Of a DNA stretch of 45,000 nt, positions 36,480-45,000 are shown in pieces. Origin of the DNA: Rhodospirillaceae bacterium (lineage in GTDB: Bacteria > Pseudomonadota > Alphaproteobacteria > Bin65); the NCBI GenBank assembly GCA_009840595.1, contig VXNK01000165.1, forward strand, positions 1-45,000, given 5' to 3'. A program made the position numbers and the translations under genes. The notes beneath the pieces are model-generated. The model worked only from the letters and a program-made list of their open reading frames with translations, did not search any database and was not told the origin of the DNA. The number at the start of each line of letters is the position of its first letter. Within the stretch, counting starts at the first letter, position 1.

Positions 36480-37628
36480 TCAGGCGGCGCTGCCGAACAG
36501 GGCGCGCGAAATCACGATATTCTGGATTTCGTTGGCGCCGTCGAGATACTGGGCGATCTTGGCGCCGGCCAGGTGGCGCGCAACCGGATGGTCGTGGGTC
36601 AGGCCCCAGGCGCCCATGACCTGCATGCAGTCGTTGAGCCGGTCGAAGGCGACCCGCGTGGCGTATTTCTTGGCATGGGCGGCGAGCACCCTGCCTTCCG
36701 GATCGCCGGCGGCGAGCGCCGCGCCGGCCTTCGCGGCGAGCGCCGAGGCCGCTTCGAGCTCGCTGGCGGCGTCGGCCAGGATCCACTGGATGCCCTGCTT
36801 CTCCGTGTTGCGCGTGCCGAACAGGGCGCGCTGCGACGCGAAGGCGATGGCCGCGTCGAGGCCGGCGCGCAGCATGCCGCAGGCGCTGTAGGCGACGTTG
36901 ACCCGCGCCAGATCGATGCCCTGCATCGCCACCGAAAAGCCCCGCCCCACCGGGATGAAGAGGGCGGAATCGGGGAGTTCGAGCCCGTCGAAGCGGAATC
37001 CGCCCGCCCCCAGGGCGTGGCCGCCGAGCATGGCGTAGGCCGGCAGGCGCTCGACGCCGGGCGCGTCCGCCGCCGCCAGGAAACAGGCGACGCCCCTGTG
37101 GCCGGCCACCGGATCGGTCTGGGCATAGATGCTCAGCAGGTCGGCGTGGGAGCCGCTGGTCACCCAGGCCTTCTCGCCGTCGATGCGCCAGCCGATTTCC
37201 GTCTTCGTCGCAATCGTCTGCACGTTGGCGGCGTCGCTGCCGCCCTGCGGCTCGGTCAGGAGGAAGGCGCCGATGCGCCGCCCGGCGATCAGGTCCGGCA
37301 GATGCGCTTCGCGATGATGCGGCGCGCCGTTGCGCGCAATGTTGCCGGCCAGGTTGTTGTGGACGACGAGGCTGAAGGCGAAGGCGAGATCGGCGGCGGC
37401 CAGAACCTCCATGATGCGGGCCATCGCGAACAGGTCGAGGCCGGCCCCGCCCTGCTCCTCGGGCACCAGCAGGCCCATCAGCCCGGCGTCGGCCGCGGCC
37501 TCCAGCGCCTCGCGCGGCGCGCGCCGGTCGCGTTCCCAGGCCGCGGCATGGGGCGCGACCGCCTCGGCGGCGAATCGCCGGGCGGTCTCGATATAGCGGT
37601 CGGCCTTATCGGCGGAAGCGTCGGACAT
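36480..37628 (-). CDS. Acyl-CoA dehydrogenase
   Basis: 382 residues from the ATG at 37628 (GGAG eight bases ahead; a GTG three codons earlier is possible). FAD and substrate motifs include LTEPQGGSDAANVQT, DGEKAWVTSGSHADLLS and FGTRNTEKQGIQWILAD. The catalytic base Glu is in YLDGANEIQNIVISR near the C-terminus. It introduces an alpha-beta double bond in an acyl-CoA and passes electrons to ETF. It stands 42 bases from the convergent dehalogenase stop. The acyl chain type cannot be read off. Confidence 0.92.
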   Translation of the reverse strand: MSDASADKADRYIETARRFAAEAVAPHAAAWERDRRAPREALEAAADAGLMGLLVPEEQGGAGLDLFAMARIMEVLAAADLAFAFSLVVHNNLAGNIARNGAPHHREAHLPDLIAGRRIGAFLLTEPQGGSDAANVQTIATKTEIGWRIDGEKAWVTSGSHADLLSIYAQTDPVAGHRGVACFLAAADAPGVERLPAYAMLGGHALGAGGFRFDGLELPDSALFIPVGRGFSVAMQGIDLARVNVAYSACGMLRAGLDAAIAFASQRALFGTRNTEKQGIQWILADAASELEAASALAAKAGAALAAGDPEGRVLAAHAKKYATRVAFDRLNDCMQVMGAWGLTHDHPVARHLAGAKIAQYLDGANEIQNIVISRALFGSAA

Positions 37629-37746
37629 GGCGGTCACTCCGGAGTGGCGGAACGGCGCTGCGCAACAAACCGCGAAACCGGACCCGGTTCAAGGCGCCTG
37701 CCCGGCCGGGCGCGATCCGGGCGTCGTCAGAACGGCCCTGTCGCGT

Positions 37747-38118
37747 TTACGACGGCGTCATCAGGCCGATGACCGCGCCGCTCGGATCCTGGACGATGGC
37801 GATGCGGCCGACGTTCGGGACGTCGAAGGCTTCCTGGAGTACTGTGCCGCCCGCGCCGGCCACCCTCGCGGCCGCGGCGTCGACATCGTCCACGGCGATA
37901 TAGGCCATCCAGTGGTTCGGCATGTCCGGCGCGCCGGTCTTCGCCTTGTCCATGATGCCGGCAACCATCTTGTCGCCGGATCTGGCGACCGTGTAGGTGA
38001 AATTCGGCATCGGGACATCGTCATAGGTCCAGCCGCAGACCTCGGCGAAGAACGCCTTGCAGTCCTCGACGTCGCCGGTAAGCAGTTCGTTCCAGTAGAA
38101 GGCGCCGTGATCGGCCAT
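37747..38118 (-). CDS. VOC-superfamily (glyoxalase/bleomycin-resistance-like) protein
   Basis: 123 residues, two beta-alpha-beta-beta-beta modules. FYWNELLTGDVEDCKAFFAEV opens module one (written as FYWNELLTGD then CKAFFAEV) and PNHWMAYIAVDDVDAAAARV opens module two. VOC proteins bind a divalent metal and act as lyases, isomerases or dioxygenases, or just bind drugs. Its start faces the molybdenum hydroxylase operon across 209 bases; it lies 118 bases upstream of the acyl-CoA dehydrogenase on the same strand. Confidence 0.85.
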   Translation of the reverse strand: MADHGAFYWNELLTGDVEDCKAFFAEVCGWTYDDVPMPNFTYTVARSGDKMVAGIMDKAKTGAPDMPNHWMAYIAVDDVDAAAARVAGAGGTVLQEAFDVPNVGRIAIVQDPSGAVIGLMTPS

Positions 38119-38264
38119 GGGACGGTCTCCTTGCGTCGGGCGGCAACCGCTTATCCCGCGCGCCGGGCCCGGCCCAATGTCGATATCGTCACAGGCCCGC
38201 CGCCATCCTTCGCCGGAAACGGGCCCCCGGGGCGCAAAAACTGGCCCACAAAATGATTGAGATT

Positions 38265-38293
38265 ACAAATTATTTGTGTTACTGATTATTTGT
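38265..38293. promoter_or_regulatory. Palindromic operator ahead of the molybdenum hydroxylase operon
   Basis: ACAAAT (38265-38270), one base, ATTTGT (38272-38277) is a perfect inverted repeat; another ATTTGT half-site follows at 38288-38293, 16 bases on. The block is AT-rich in a GC-rich region and lies 35-65 bases before the first structural gene, where a repressor or activator would act. Confidence 0.5.
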
Positions 38294-38327
38294 CTTGCAA
38301 CGCAAATGGGCGACGGGAGCCGGACCG

Positions 38328-38843
38328 ATGGCCAAACGGATCGTCAGCTTCACCCTGAACGGCCGGGCGCATGACGGCGTGGTGCCGGACAATACCCTGC
38401 TGCTCGACTATCTGCGCGAAGGGCTGGGGCTGACCGGCACCAAGACCGGCTGCGACGGCGGCGAATGCGGCGCCTGCACGGTGCTGGTCGACGGCCGCGC
38501 GCAGCTTTCCTGCCTCACCCTGGTCGGCCAGGTCGCCGGCACGTCGGTCGAGACCGTCGAGAGCCTGGCGCACAACGGCCGGCTGTCGGACGTGCAGGAA
38601 GGCTTCCACATGAAGCTGGGCGCGCAATGCGGCGCCTGCACGCCGGGCTTCGTCATGGCGACCGAGGCGCTGCTGCGCCGGAACCCGGCGCCGGACGACG
38701 ACGACATCCGCGAGGCGCTGGGCAGCAACATCTGCCGCTGCACCGGCTACATCAAGATTCTGGATGCGGTGCACCATGCCGCGGCGCGCCGGCGCGGCGA
38801 GGAACCGGCGCCCTACCCGCCCCTTCCTGAAAAAGCCGCCTAG
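38328..38843 (+). CDS. hcrC: Molybdenum hydroxylase [2Fe-2S] subunit, 4-hydroxybenzoyl-CoA reductase gamma type
   Basis: 171 residues. The plant-type [2Fe-2S] ligands are CDGGECGACTVLVDG and a later Cys in LSCLT; the second, helical [2Fe-2S] domain has QCGACTPGF and NICRCTGY. This is the small electron-transfer subunit of xanthine-oxidase-family enzymes. The start ATG at 38328 follows GGGAG. It precedes the large subunit by 15 bases. The subtype is assigned from the FAD subunit at 41.2 kb. Confidence 0.88.
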   Translation: MAKRIVSFTLNGRAHDGVVPDNTLLLDYLREGLGLTGTKTGCDGGECGACTVLVDGRAQLSCLTLVGQVAGTSVETVESLAHNGRLSDVQEGFHMKLGAQCGACTPGFVMATEALLRRNPAPDDDDIREALGSNICRCTGYIKILDAVHHAAARRRGEEPAPYPPLPEKAA

Positions 38844-38858
38844 CGCGGAGGCAGAGCG

Positions 38859-41222
38859 ATGAACGAACAGGTCAAACCCGTCGATGCCGCCGCGGCCGAA
38901 CCGGTGCGCTCCATCGGCGAATACGTCCCGATGGTCGACGGGCCGGAGAAGGTCTCGGGCGCGGCGAAATACACCGCCGATTTCGTCGAGGGCGAGGCGC
39001 TGGAGGCTGCGATCCTGCGCAGCCCCTACGCCCATGCCGAAGTGCTTGAGGTCGATACTTCGGAAGCCGAGGCGATGCCGGGCGTGCGCGCCGTCGTGAC
39101 CGGCGCGGACTGCGACAAGACCTTCGGCGTGCTGCCGATCGCGCGCGGCGAATACCCGCTGGCGCGCGACCGGGTCCGCTACAAGGGCGAGCCGGTCGCC
39201 GCCGTCGCGGCCGACGACATCCACACCGCCAAGGCGGCGGTGAAGAAGATCAGGATGAAGGTCAAGGAGCTGCCGGCCTATTTCCGCTGCAAGGACGCCT
39301 ATGCCGAGGGCGCCGTCGACCTGCACGAGCACCGGCCCGGCAACCTGGAGCGCGACGTGTTCTTCGAGCTCGGCGACGTCGACGACGCCTTTGCCGGCTC
39401 GGACCTGGTGATGGAGCGGAGCTTCCACGCCGCCGAGGTCTGTCAGGCCCAGATGGAGATGCACAGCGCGCTGGTGTCCTACGATCCGCTGCGCGACCGG
39501 CTGACCTGCCAGTGCTCGACCCAGGTGCCCTATTACGTCCACCTGATGCTGGCCAAGGTGACCGGCATGGACCAGGGCCGCATCCGGGTCATCAAGCCCC
39601 ATGTCGGCGGCGGCTTCGGCGCCCGGACCGAGACGTTGCAGCCGGAGTTGATCGCCGCCCTGCTCGCCCGCAAGATCGGCGGCGCGGTCCGGCTGCTGAC
39701 GACCCGCGAGGAGACCTTCATCACCCATCGCGGCCGGCCGGAGACCGACCTGCGCCTCAAGATCGGCATGACCAAGGACGGCCGGATCACCGGTGTCGAG
39801 CTGGAGAACGACCAGCGCGGCGGCGCCCATTCCAGCTACGGCATCGTCACGATCCTCTACGCCGGCTCGCTGCTCTACGCGATCTACGACCTTCAGAACG
39901 TCCGCTATATCGGCCGGCGGGTGCTCACCAACACGCCGCCCTGCGGCGCTTTCCGCGGCCACGGCACGGTCAATACGCGCTTCGTGTTCGAGTCGCTGCT
40001 CGACGAGATGGCGGAGGAACTGGGCCTCGACCCGATCGCGGTGCGGCGCCGCAACTATATCGAGGCGCCGGCGTTCACCCAGAACGACCTGATGATCAAT
40101 TCCTACGGCCTGCCCGAATGCGTCGACTGGGTCGAACAGGCGAGCGGCTGGAAGGAAAAGCGCGCAAAGGGCCTGCCCGATCCCGGGCCGGGAAAGAAAA
40201 AGGGCATCGGCTTCGCCTGCTCCCACTATATCTCCGGCGCGTCGAAGCCGGTGAACTGGACCGGCGAGCCGCACGCGACCGTCAACCTGAAGCTGGACTG
40301 GGACGGCGCGATCACCGTGCTGACCGGCGCCGCCGAAATCGGCCAGGGTTCCTCGACGCTGGTAGCGCAGATCACGGCGGACGTGCTCGGCCTGCCGATC
40401 GACCGCATCCGGGTGATCGCGGCTGACAGCGAGGTTACGCCCAAGGACAACGGCTCCTATTCCTCGCGCGTCACCTTCTATGTCGGCAACGCAACGCTCG
40501 AAGCGGCCGTGAATTTGCGCAAGATCCTGGTCGAGGCGGCGGCGCGCAAGCTGGAAGCCAATCCCGAGGACATCGAGGTGCTGGGCGAATATTACCGCGC
40601 CGGCAGCCAGGATACCGGCATCCCCTTCCAGGAAGTGGTCATGGAGGCGCTGCGCGACACCGGCACGATCACGACCAAGGGCATCTACAACACGATCCCC
40701 GAGAGCTGGGGCGGCAAGAAATACCGCGGCGCGGCGATCGGCGGGACGATGGGCTTCTCCTACGCCGCCCAAGCGGTCGAAGTGACGGTTGACGAGACGA
40801 CCGGCGAGGTCACGGTGGACGATGTCTGGGTCGCCCACGATTGCGGCAAGGCGCTCAACCGGCTGACGGTCGAAGGCCAGGTCGAGGGTTCGGTCTGGAT
40901 GGGCATGGGCCAGGCGCTGAGCGAGGAGACCGGCTACTACAACGGCCTCAACCTCGCCAACAACCTGCTCGACTATCGCATCCCGACAATCCAGGATTCG
41001 CCGCCGATCCACACCCATATCGTCGAATCGAACGATCCCCACGGCCCCTACGGCGCCAAGGAGGCCGGCGAAGGCTCGCTCAGCGGCTTCATCCCGGCGG
41101 TCGCCAACGCGATCCACGACGCCACCGGCATTCGCTTCCCCGATACGCCGATCACGCCGGACAAGGTCTTCCTCGCGCTGGAGAAGGCCGCCCGGTTCGG
41201 TGCGAAGAAGAGGGCCGCCTGA
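38859..41222 (+). CDS. hcrA: Molybdopterin-binding large subunit, 4-hydroxybenzoyl-CoA reductase alpha type
   Basis: 787 residues. The N-terminal part has [17 protein letters not shown] and [14 protein letters not shown]. The cofactor-binding regions include [24 protein letters not shown] and [16 protein letters not shown]. The catalytic Glu is in [15 protein letters not shown] near the C-terminus. It carries the Mo-pterin cofactor and the substrate site. Known relatives reductively remove the 4-hydroxyl group from 4-hydroxybenzoyl-CoA; others in the wider family hydroxylate N-heterocycles. The stop overlaps the FAD subunit start by one base. Confidence 0.85.
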   Translation: MNEQVKPVDAAAAEPVRSIGEYVPMVDGPEKVSGAAKYTADFVEGEALEAAILRSPYAHAEVLEVDTSEAEAMPGVRAVVTGADCDKTFGVLPIARGEYPLARDRVRYKGEPVAAVAADDIHTAKAAVKKIRMKVKELPAYFRCKDAYAEGAVDLHEHRPGNLERDVFFELGDVDDAFAGSDLVMERSFHAAEVCQAQMEMHSALVSYDPLRDRLTCQCSTQVPYYVHLMLAKVTGMDQGRIRVIKPHVGGGFGARTETLQPELIAALLARKIGGAVRLLTTREETFITHRGRPETDLRLKIGMTKDGRITGVELENDQRGGAHSSYGIVTILYAGSLLYAIYDLQNVRYIGRRVLTNTPPCGAFRGHGTVNTRFVFESLLDEMAEELGLDPIAVRRRNYIEAPAFTQNDLMINSYGLPECVDWVEQASGWKEKRAKGLPDPGPGKKKGIGFACSHYISGASKPVNWTGEPHATVNLKLDWDGAITVLTGAAEIGQGSSTLVAQITADVLGLPIDRIRVIAADSEVTPKDNGSYSSRVTFYVGNATLEAAVNLRKILVEAAARKLEANPEDIEVLGEYYRAGSQDTGIPFQEVVMEALRDTGTITTKGIYNTIPESWGGKKYRGAAIGGTMGFSYAAQAVEVTVDETTGEVTVDDVWVAHDCGKALNRLTVEGQVEGSVWMGMGQALSEETGYYNGLNLANNLLDYRIPTIQDSPPIHTHIVESNDPHGPYGAKEAGEGSLSGFIPAVANAIHDATGIRFPDTPITPDKVFLALEKAARFGAKKRAA

Positions 41223-42235
41223 TGGACGCGCTGCACGCATTCGAGGTCATCCGGCCGGCGACGGTCGAGGAGGCGCTGGCCGCCCGGCAGGCCCATCCGG
41301 AGAGCCGGATGATCGGCGGCGGCACCGATATCCTGGTCAACATCCGGCGCGGGATCGAGACGCCGCCGGTGCTGATCGACACCAACGACCTGGCCGATCT
41401 CAAGAGCATCGAGGTGAGCGAAAACGGCCTCGTCATCGGCGCGTCTGTGCGGCTGTACGAGGTCGCGGAACATCCGGAGGTCCGTCGGCTCTATCCGGCG
41501 GTCGCCCAGGCCGCCGGCTCGATCGCCGGGCCGACCCAGCGCAACATGGGCACGGTCGGCGGTAATATCTGCCTCGATACCCGCTGCATCTACTACAACC
41601 AGTCCGAATGGTGGCGCGAGGCCAACGACCACTGCCTGAAGACCGAGCTGGGCGAGATGTGCCACGTCGCGCCGAAGTCGAAGGGCGTCTGCTTCGCGAC
41701 CTATTCCGGCGACCTCGCCCCGGCGATGCTGCTGTTCGGCGGCGAGATCGACCTGCTCGGCCCCGACGGCGCGCGCACGGTTTCCATGCGCGACTTTTTC
41801 ATCGGCTATTCGCGGCAGGACGGTTCGACCGGCGACGGCATCGACTATATGGCGATCCGGCCCGGCGAGTTCGTGCTGCGCATCCGCGCCGCCGCCCCGG
41901 GTAATCTGGTCTCGGGCTACGACAAGGTGCGCATCCGGCGCTCGATCGAATATCCGGTGGCCGGCTGCGCGGCGGCGGTGGCGCGCGACGGCGACCGGCT
42001 CGCCGACCTGCGCATCGCGATTACCGGGACGAACCCGCGCCCGGTGTTCCTGGAAGGCGCCGCGGACCTGGCCAGCGGCGCTTTAGACGACGCGACGGTC
42101 CAGGGCATCGACGACCTGTGCAAGGATCAGCTCATGTCGATGAAGACCACCTTCACCCCCGGCCACTACCGTCGCCGCGTCGCGACGAAGATGGCGATCC
42201 GGCTGGTGCGGGAGCTGTTCGAAGCGGCGGCCTGA
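41222..42235 (+). CDS. hcrB: FAD-binding subunit with extra [4Fe-4S] insert, 4-hydroxybenzoyl-CoA reductase beta type
   Basis: 337 residues. FAD-binding motifs are IGGGTDILVN and the RNMGTVGGNIC segment. After the latter, cysteines at 122, 138, 147 and 157 (TRCIYYNQ, DHCLK, EMCHVA, GVCFAT) form the insert that in the known 4-hydroxybenzoyl-CoA reductase holds an additional [4Fe-4S] cluster; ordinary CoxM-type subunits lack it. That cluster lets electrons flow toward the Mo site, i.e. in the reducing direction. No CoA ligase or benzoyl-CoA reductase genes are in the window, so the true substrate is open. Confidence 0.85.
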   Translation: MDALHAFEVIRPATVEEALAARQAHPESRMIGGGTDILVNIRRGIETPPVLIDTNDLADLKSIEVSENGLVIGASVRLYEVAEHPEVRRLYPAVAQAAGSIAGPTQRNMGTVGGNICLDTRCIYYNQSEWWREANDHCLKTELGEMCHVAPKSKGVCFATYSGDLAPAMLLFGGEIDLLGPDGARTVSMRDFFIGYSRQDGSTGDGIDYMAIRPGEFVLRIRAAAPGNLVSGYDKVRIRRSIEYPVAGCAAAVARDGDRLADLRIAITGTNPRPVFLEGAADLASGALDDATVQGIDDLCKDQLMSMKTTFTPGHYRRRVATKMAIRLVRELFEAAA

Positions 42236-42254
42236 GAAACAACCGTAATTTCCT

Positions 42255-42283
42255 TTGACTCCGGCGCCGCGCTGTCCGATTAG
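42255..42283 (+). promoter_or_regulatory. Weak promoter candidate before the ABC importer
   Basis: TTGACT (42255-42260), 17 bases, GATTAG (42278-42283). The -35 is good, the -10 poor. It lies in the 204-base gap before the ATPase gene. Confidence 0.25.
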
Positions 42284-42439
42284 GCGTGGCCGCACCGGCC
42301 AGCAGAGACGCCGGCTTCCGGGAAGGCGACCGTGCTGGCGCTGCGCCCCGAAAGCCGTTACCACGTTGACGTATTCGCCTGGCGGTCACGCATGATACAG
42401 TCGCGAATGTTCCTTGATTTTGCCCGCATAACGTAACCG

Positions 42440-43513
42440 ATGGCCGCCATAGAATTGACCGAAGTGACCAAGTCTTGGGGCAGGACAGTCGCCGTCGGCA
42501 ATATTTCGTTCACGGTAGACAGCGGTACTTTCGTCGTCCTGCTCGGGCCTTCCGGGTGCGGGAAGTCGACCACACTGCGGATGATCGCCGGTCTTGAGGA
42601 GATGACGTCCGGAAAGGTGATGATCGACGGCCGCGACATGTCCCATGCGCCGCCGTCGGCACGCCGGGTATCCATGGTGTTCCAGTCCTACGCGTTGTTT
42701 CCGCATCTGGATACCCGCCAGAACATCCTGTTCGGGCTCAAGGTCCGCAGGGTCGAGCGGGCGGAGCAGGAGCGCCGCCTGGCGCAGGTCGCCGAAATGG
42801 TCGGACTGGACCGGCTTCTGGACCGCAAGCCGTCGCAACTGTCAGGGGGGCAGCGCCAGCGGGTGGCCCTGGCCCGGGCCATCGTCGCCGAGAATTCCAT
42901 CTGCCTGATGGACGAACCGCTCTCCAATCTGGATGCGAAATTGCGGCACGAAATGCGGGTGGAGATTCGCGCGCTCCAGGAGCGCCTCGGGATGACGGTC
43001 GTTTACGTCACCCACGATCAGACCGAGGCGATGAGCATGGCCGACAAGGTTATCCTCATGCGCGAAGGCCGGATCGAGCAAACCGGCACGCCGGACCGCC
43101 TCTACGACCGCCCGTCGACGAAGTTCTGCGCGGAATTCATCGGCACGCCGCCCATGAACATCCTGAGGCTTTCCGACGCCGGGGGCGCCGCCGTCATTGC
43201 CGGGAGCGACGGACCTGCCGTCGTCGCCGGTTCGGGCGACGGCTACGAACTGGGCGTGCGCCCGGAGCATATCGGGGTTGCGGCGTCGGGCGGCGTTCCG
43301 GCAACCGTCGACTCTTGCGACTATCTGGGTGCCGATACGATCGTTTCTGCGCAAATCGGTGCGCAGGAGGTGTTGGTACGGACGCCCGGAAGGTTCGGAT
43401 TTGCTCCCGGGGCAACCATCGGACTGACCTGGTCGGCGGACGATACCCACATCTTCAATTCCGGGAATGGCCGCCGTGAGCAGGGCGCCGCGGCGCTTTC
43501 GGTCACCGCTTGA
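42440..43513 (+). CDS. ABC importer ATPase, MalK/UgpC type
   Basis: 357 residues. Walker A is GPSGCGKST, Q-loop MVFQSYALFPH, signature LSGGQRQRVALARA, Walker B ICLMDEPLSNLDA and the switch His in VTHDQTEAM. The C-terminal ~120 residues form the TOBE/regulatory part (LGVRPEHIG) found in carbohydrate-type importers. It powers uptake of a sugar, polyol or glycerol-3-phosphate-like solute. Unusually the ATPase gene comes first, followed by the binding-protein gene 93 bases on and then, presumably, the permeases past the window. Confidence 0.92.
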   Translation: MAAIELTEVTKSWGRTVAVGNISFTVDSGTFVVLLGPSGCGKSTTLRMIAGLEEMTSGKVMIDGRDMSHAPPSARRVSMVFQSYALFPHLDTRQNILFGLKVRRVERAEQERRLAQVAEMVGLDRLLDRKPSQLSGGQRQRVALARAIVAENSICLMDEPLSNLDAKLRHEMRVEIRALQERLGMTVVYVTHDQTEAMSMADKVILMREGRIEQTGTPDRLYDRPSTKFCAEFIGTPPMNILRLSDAGGAAVIAGSDGPAVVAGSGDGYELGVRPEHIGVAASGGVPATVDSCDYLGADTIVSAQIGAQEVLVRTPGRFGFAPGATIGLTWSADDTHIFNSGNGRREQGAAALSVTA

Positions 43514-43606
43514 CCGATTCGGCGCACGCCCGGACCGCACGATGCAAAAATTGACCGAACGGAAACCGGCATCCCGGCTTTCGTTAACCACGACGAGGAG
43601 AAGGAA

Positions 43607-44893
43607 ATGTTCCGAAAATTGAAAACCCTGATCGGCGGCGCTGCGCTTGCGCTCGGCCTTTCGATGAACGCACCGGGCGCCGGCGCGGTCGAGTTGACCA
43701 TGTACTACCCGGTCGCCGTGGGCGGTCCGTTGACAAAGATCGTCGACGGTCTGGTTGCCGACTTCATGAAGGCCAACCCGGGCATCAAGGTCAACGCCAT
43801 CTACGCCGGCAACTACAACGATGCGCGGATCAAGGCGCTGGCGGCCCTCAAGAGTGGAAAACCGGCCCAGCTGTCGGTCATGTTTTCGATCGACATTTAT
43901 GAACTTATCGAACAGGGCGCCATCGTCGCTTTCGACGATATCGTCGAAACGCCGGAGGAAAAGGCCTGGCTGAAGAAGTTCTACCCGTCCCTGATGGAAA
44001 ACGGCATGACCCAGGGCAAGGTCTGGGGCATCCCGTTCCAGCGTTCGACGATCGTCATGTATTACAACAAGGACGCTTTCCGCGACGCCGGCCTCGATCC
44101 CGCAAAAGCCCCGGCGACCTGGGACGAGCTGGTTTCGATGGGCAAGAAGCTGGTGAAAAAGAGCGGCGGCCAGACCGTGCGCTGGGGCGCCATGATCCCG
44201 TCCACCGGCTATCCATACTGGATGTTCGGCGCCCTGACCAAGCAGAACGGCCAGGTCCTGATGAACGCCGACGGCAACAAGACCTTCTTCGACGCGCCGG
44301 CTACCGTTGAAGCGCTGCAGTTCTGGCGCGATCTTGGCAACAAGCACGGCGTCATGCCGTCGGGCACCATCGAGTGGGGAACGCTCCGCAAGAATTTCCT
44401 CGAAGGCAAGACCGCCATCATGTGGCATTCGACGGGCAATCTCACCGTGGTCAAGAACAAGGCCAAGTTCGACTTCGGCGTTGCCATGCTGCCGGCCAAG
44501 AAGAGCCGCGGAACGCCGACCGGCGGCGGCAACTTCTACATTTTCAAGAAAAGCTCACCGGCCGAGCGCAAGGCGGCCATGAAGCTCATCCGGTTCCTGA
44601 CCGAACCTGGGCGGACAGCGGAATGGAGCATGAAAACGGGCTACATCGGCACGCGTCCGGACGCGTATCAGACGGAAGCCCTGAAAAAATACGTCGCCGG
44701 CTTCCCGCCCGCCGCGGTGGCCCGCGACCAGCTCAAATTCGCGACTGCGGAGCTTTCGACCTACCAGACCGGTCGTGTCCGGAAGCTGCTGGACGACGCC
44801 ATTCAGGCAGCCCTGGTCGGCAAGAAATCGCCTCAGGACGCTCTCGGCTCGGCCCAGAAACAGGCGGACAGGCTGTTGAAGCGTTATCGCTAG
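43607..44893 (+). CDS. ABC importer periplasmic solute-binding protein (family 1, UgpB-like)
   Basis: 428 residues. A signal peptide is clear: MFRKLKTLIGG, then the hydrophobic ALALGLSMNAPGAGA before VE. The mature protein opens VELTMYYPVAVGGPLTKIVDG with the family's early ELxxYYPV strand (written in two parts: VELTMYYPVAVGG, PLTKIVDG). YNDARIKALAAL, GIPFQRSTIVMYYNKDAF and TWDELVSMGKKL are typical of UgpB/MalE-like proteins. A GAGGAGAAGG site precedes the ATG. The ligand may be glycerol-3-phosphate or a related sugar compound; this cannot be decided here. Confidence 0.92.
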   Translation: MFRKLKTLIGGAALALGLSMNAPGAGAVELTMYYPVAVGGPLTKIVDGLVADFMKANPGIKVNAIYAGNYNDARIKALAALKSGKPAQLSVMFSIDIYELIEQGAIVAFDDIVETPEEKAWLKKFYPSLMENGMTQGKVWGIPFQRSTIVMYYNKDAFRDAGLDPAKAPATWDELVSMGKKLVKKSGGQTVRWGAMIPSTGYPYWMFGALTKQNGQVLMNADGNKTFFDAPATVEALQFWRDLGNKHGVMPSGTIEWGTLRKNFLEGKTAIMWHSTGNLTVVKNKAKFDFGVAMLPAKKSRGTPTGGGNFYIFKKSSPAERKAAMKLIRFLTEPGRTAEWSMKTGYIGTRPDAYQTEALKKYVAGFPPAAVARDQLKFATAELSTYQTGRVRKLLDDAIQAALVGKKSPQDALGSAQKQADRLLKRYR

Positions 44894-44894
44894 A

Positions 44895-44936
44895 ATGACT
44901 GTCGCAGCGGCCCCCACAAACCCGAGCCCCGGTTAA
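44895..44936 (+). other. Start of a probable ABC permease gene running into corrupted sequence
   Basis: An ATG one base after the binding-protein stop opens MTVAAAPTNPSPG and hits TAA at 44934-44936. A permease is expected here. The following bases contain runs (nine Cs, several A runs) unlike the rest, so the reading is probably broken by sequence error at a contig or read end. Confidence 0.35.
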
Positions 44937-45000
44937 GGCCCCCCCCCGTAGAACCCCCCACAGGTGTTACCAAACCAAAACGGGGAGTAAAAAACACAAC

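Noticed and set aside
38286-41240. Open frame of 984 codons on the minus strand
   Set aside because: Antisense to the molybdenum hydroxylase genes, Arg/Ala/Asp-rich, no motifs.
42366-42398. TTGACG with TGATAC as promoter for the ABC operon
   Set aside because: The spacer would be 21 bases, too long for a standard promoter.

Overview
The window is GC-rich, densely coding bacterial DNA. It most probably comes from an alphaproteobacterium: it has a SAM-II class riboswitch ahead of a methionine gene, a GTTC-N7-GTTC box (the alphaproteobacterial LexA type) at ssb, and UvrA with a CPVSG first zinc-site motif. No rRNA, tRNA, CRISPR array or intact insertion sequence was seen. The last ~65 bases look corrupted. 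The species cannot be told from the sequence.

Layout. 1-3.6 kb: an accessory patch with a DprA-like protein (cut by the window edge, readable on the minus strand), a RecQ-type helicase fused to a phosphoribosyltransferase-like tail, and a PIN toxin / small antitoxin pair behind a near-perfect palindrome. 3.6-10.6 kb: core metabolism. A SAM-II riboswitch with its own intrinsic terminator precedes metY; then PhzF, a DMT exporter, a threonine dehydratase-like enzyme and an AlaX editing protein run as one operon, followed by a thioesterase, ssb and a GFA-family protein. 10.7-18.7 kb: an SLC13-type transporter coupled to a double universal stress protein, a GST, the 3' remnant of an FAD monooxygenase, an outer-membrane barrel protein and uvrA. 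18.7-23.1 kb: a second defence patch with an orphan BrnA antitoxin beside a wrecked brnT, and McrBC, whose McrB has a PUA/EVE-like insert and an AT-rich coding sequence.

23.2-38.1 kb is a catabolic region. A minus-strand operon (MDR oxidoreductase, small ferredoxin, cytochrome P450, aspartate-dehydrogenase-like protein) diverges from a plus-strand run (small coupled protein, amidase, enoyl-CoA hydratase-like protein, second amidase, two-subunit Rieske dioxygenase, alpha/beta-hydrolase lacking its nucleophile). Then come a TauD/TfdA dioxygenase with an NmrA-like protein, a haloacid dehalogenase, an acyl-CoA dehydrogenase and a VOC protein. 38.3-42.2 kb encodes a three-subunit molybdenum hydroxylase of the 4-hydroxybenzoyl-CoA reductase type, recognised by the four-cysteine insert in its FAD subunit. 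42.4-44.9 kb starts an ABC importer operon (ATPase, binding protein) whose permeases lie past the window.

Together the right half suggests an organism living on varied amides, aromatics and organic acids. The most noteworthy items are the DprA/RecQ-PRTase pair, the terminator-coupled SAM-II switch, the decayed BrnT/BrnA pair beside McrBC, the nucleophile-less hydrolase and the monooxygenase remnant.
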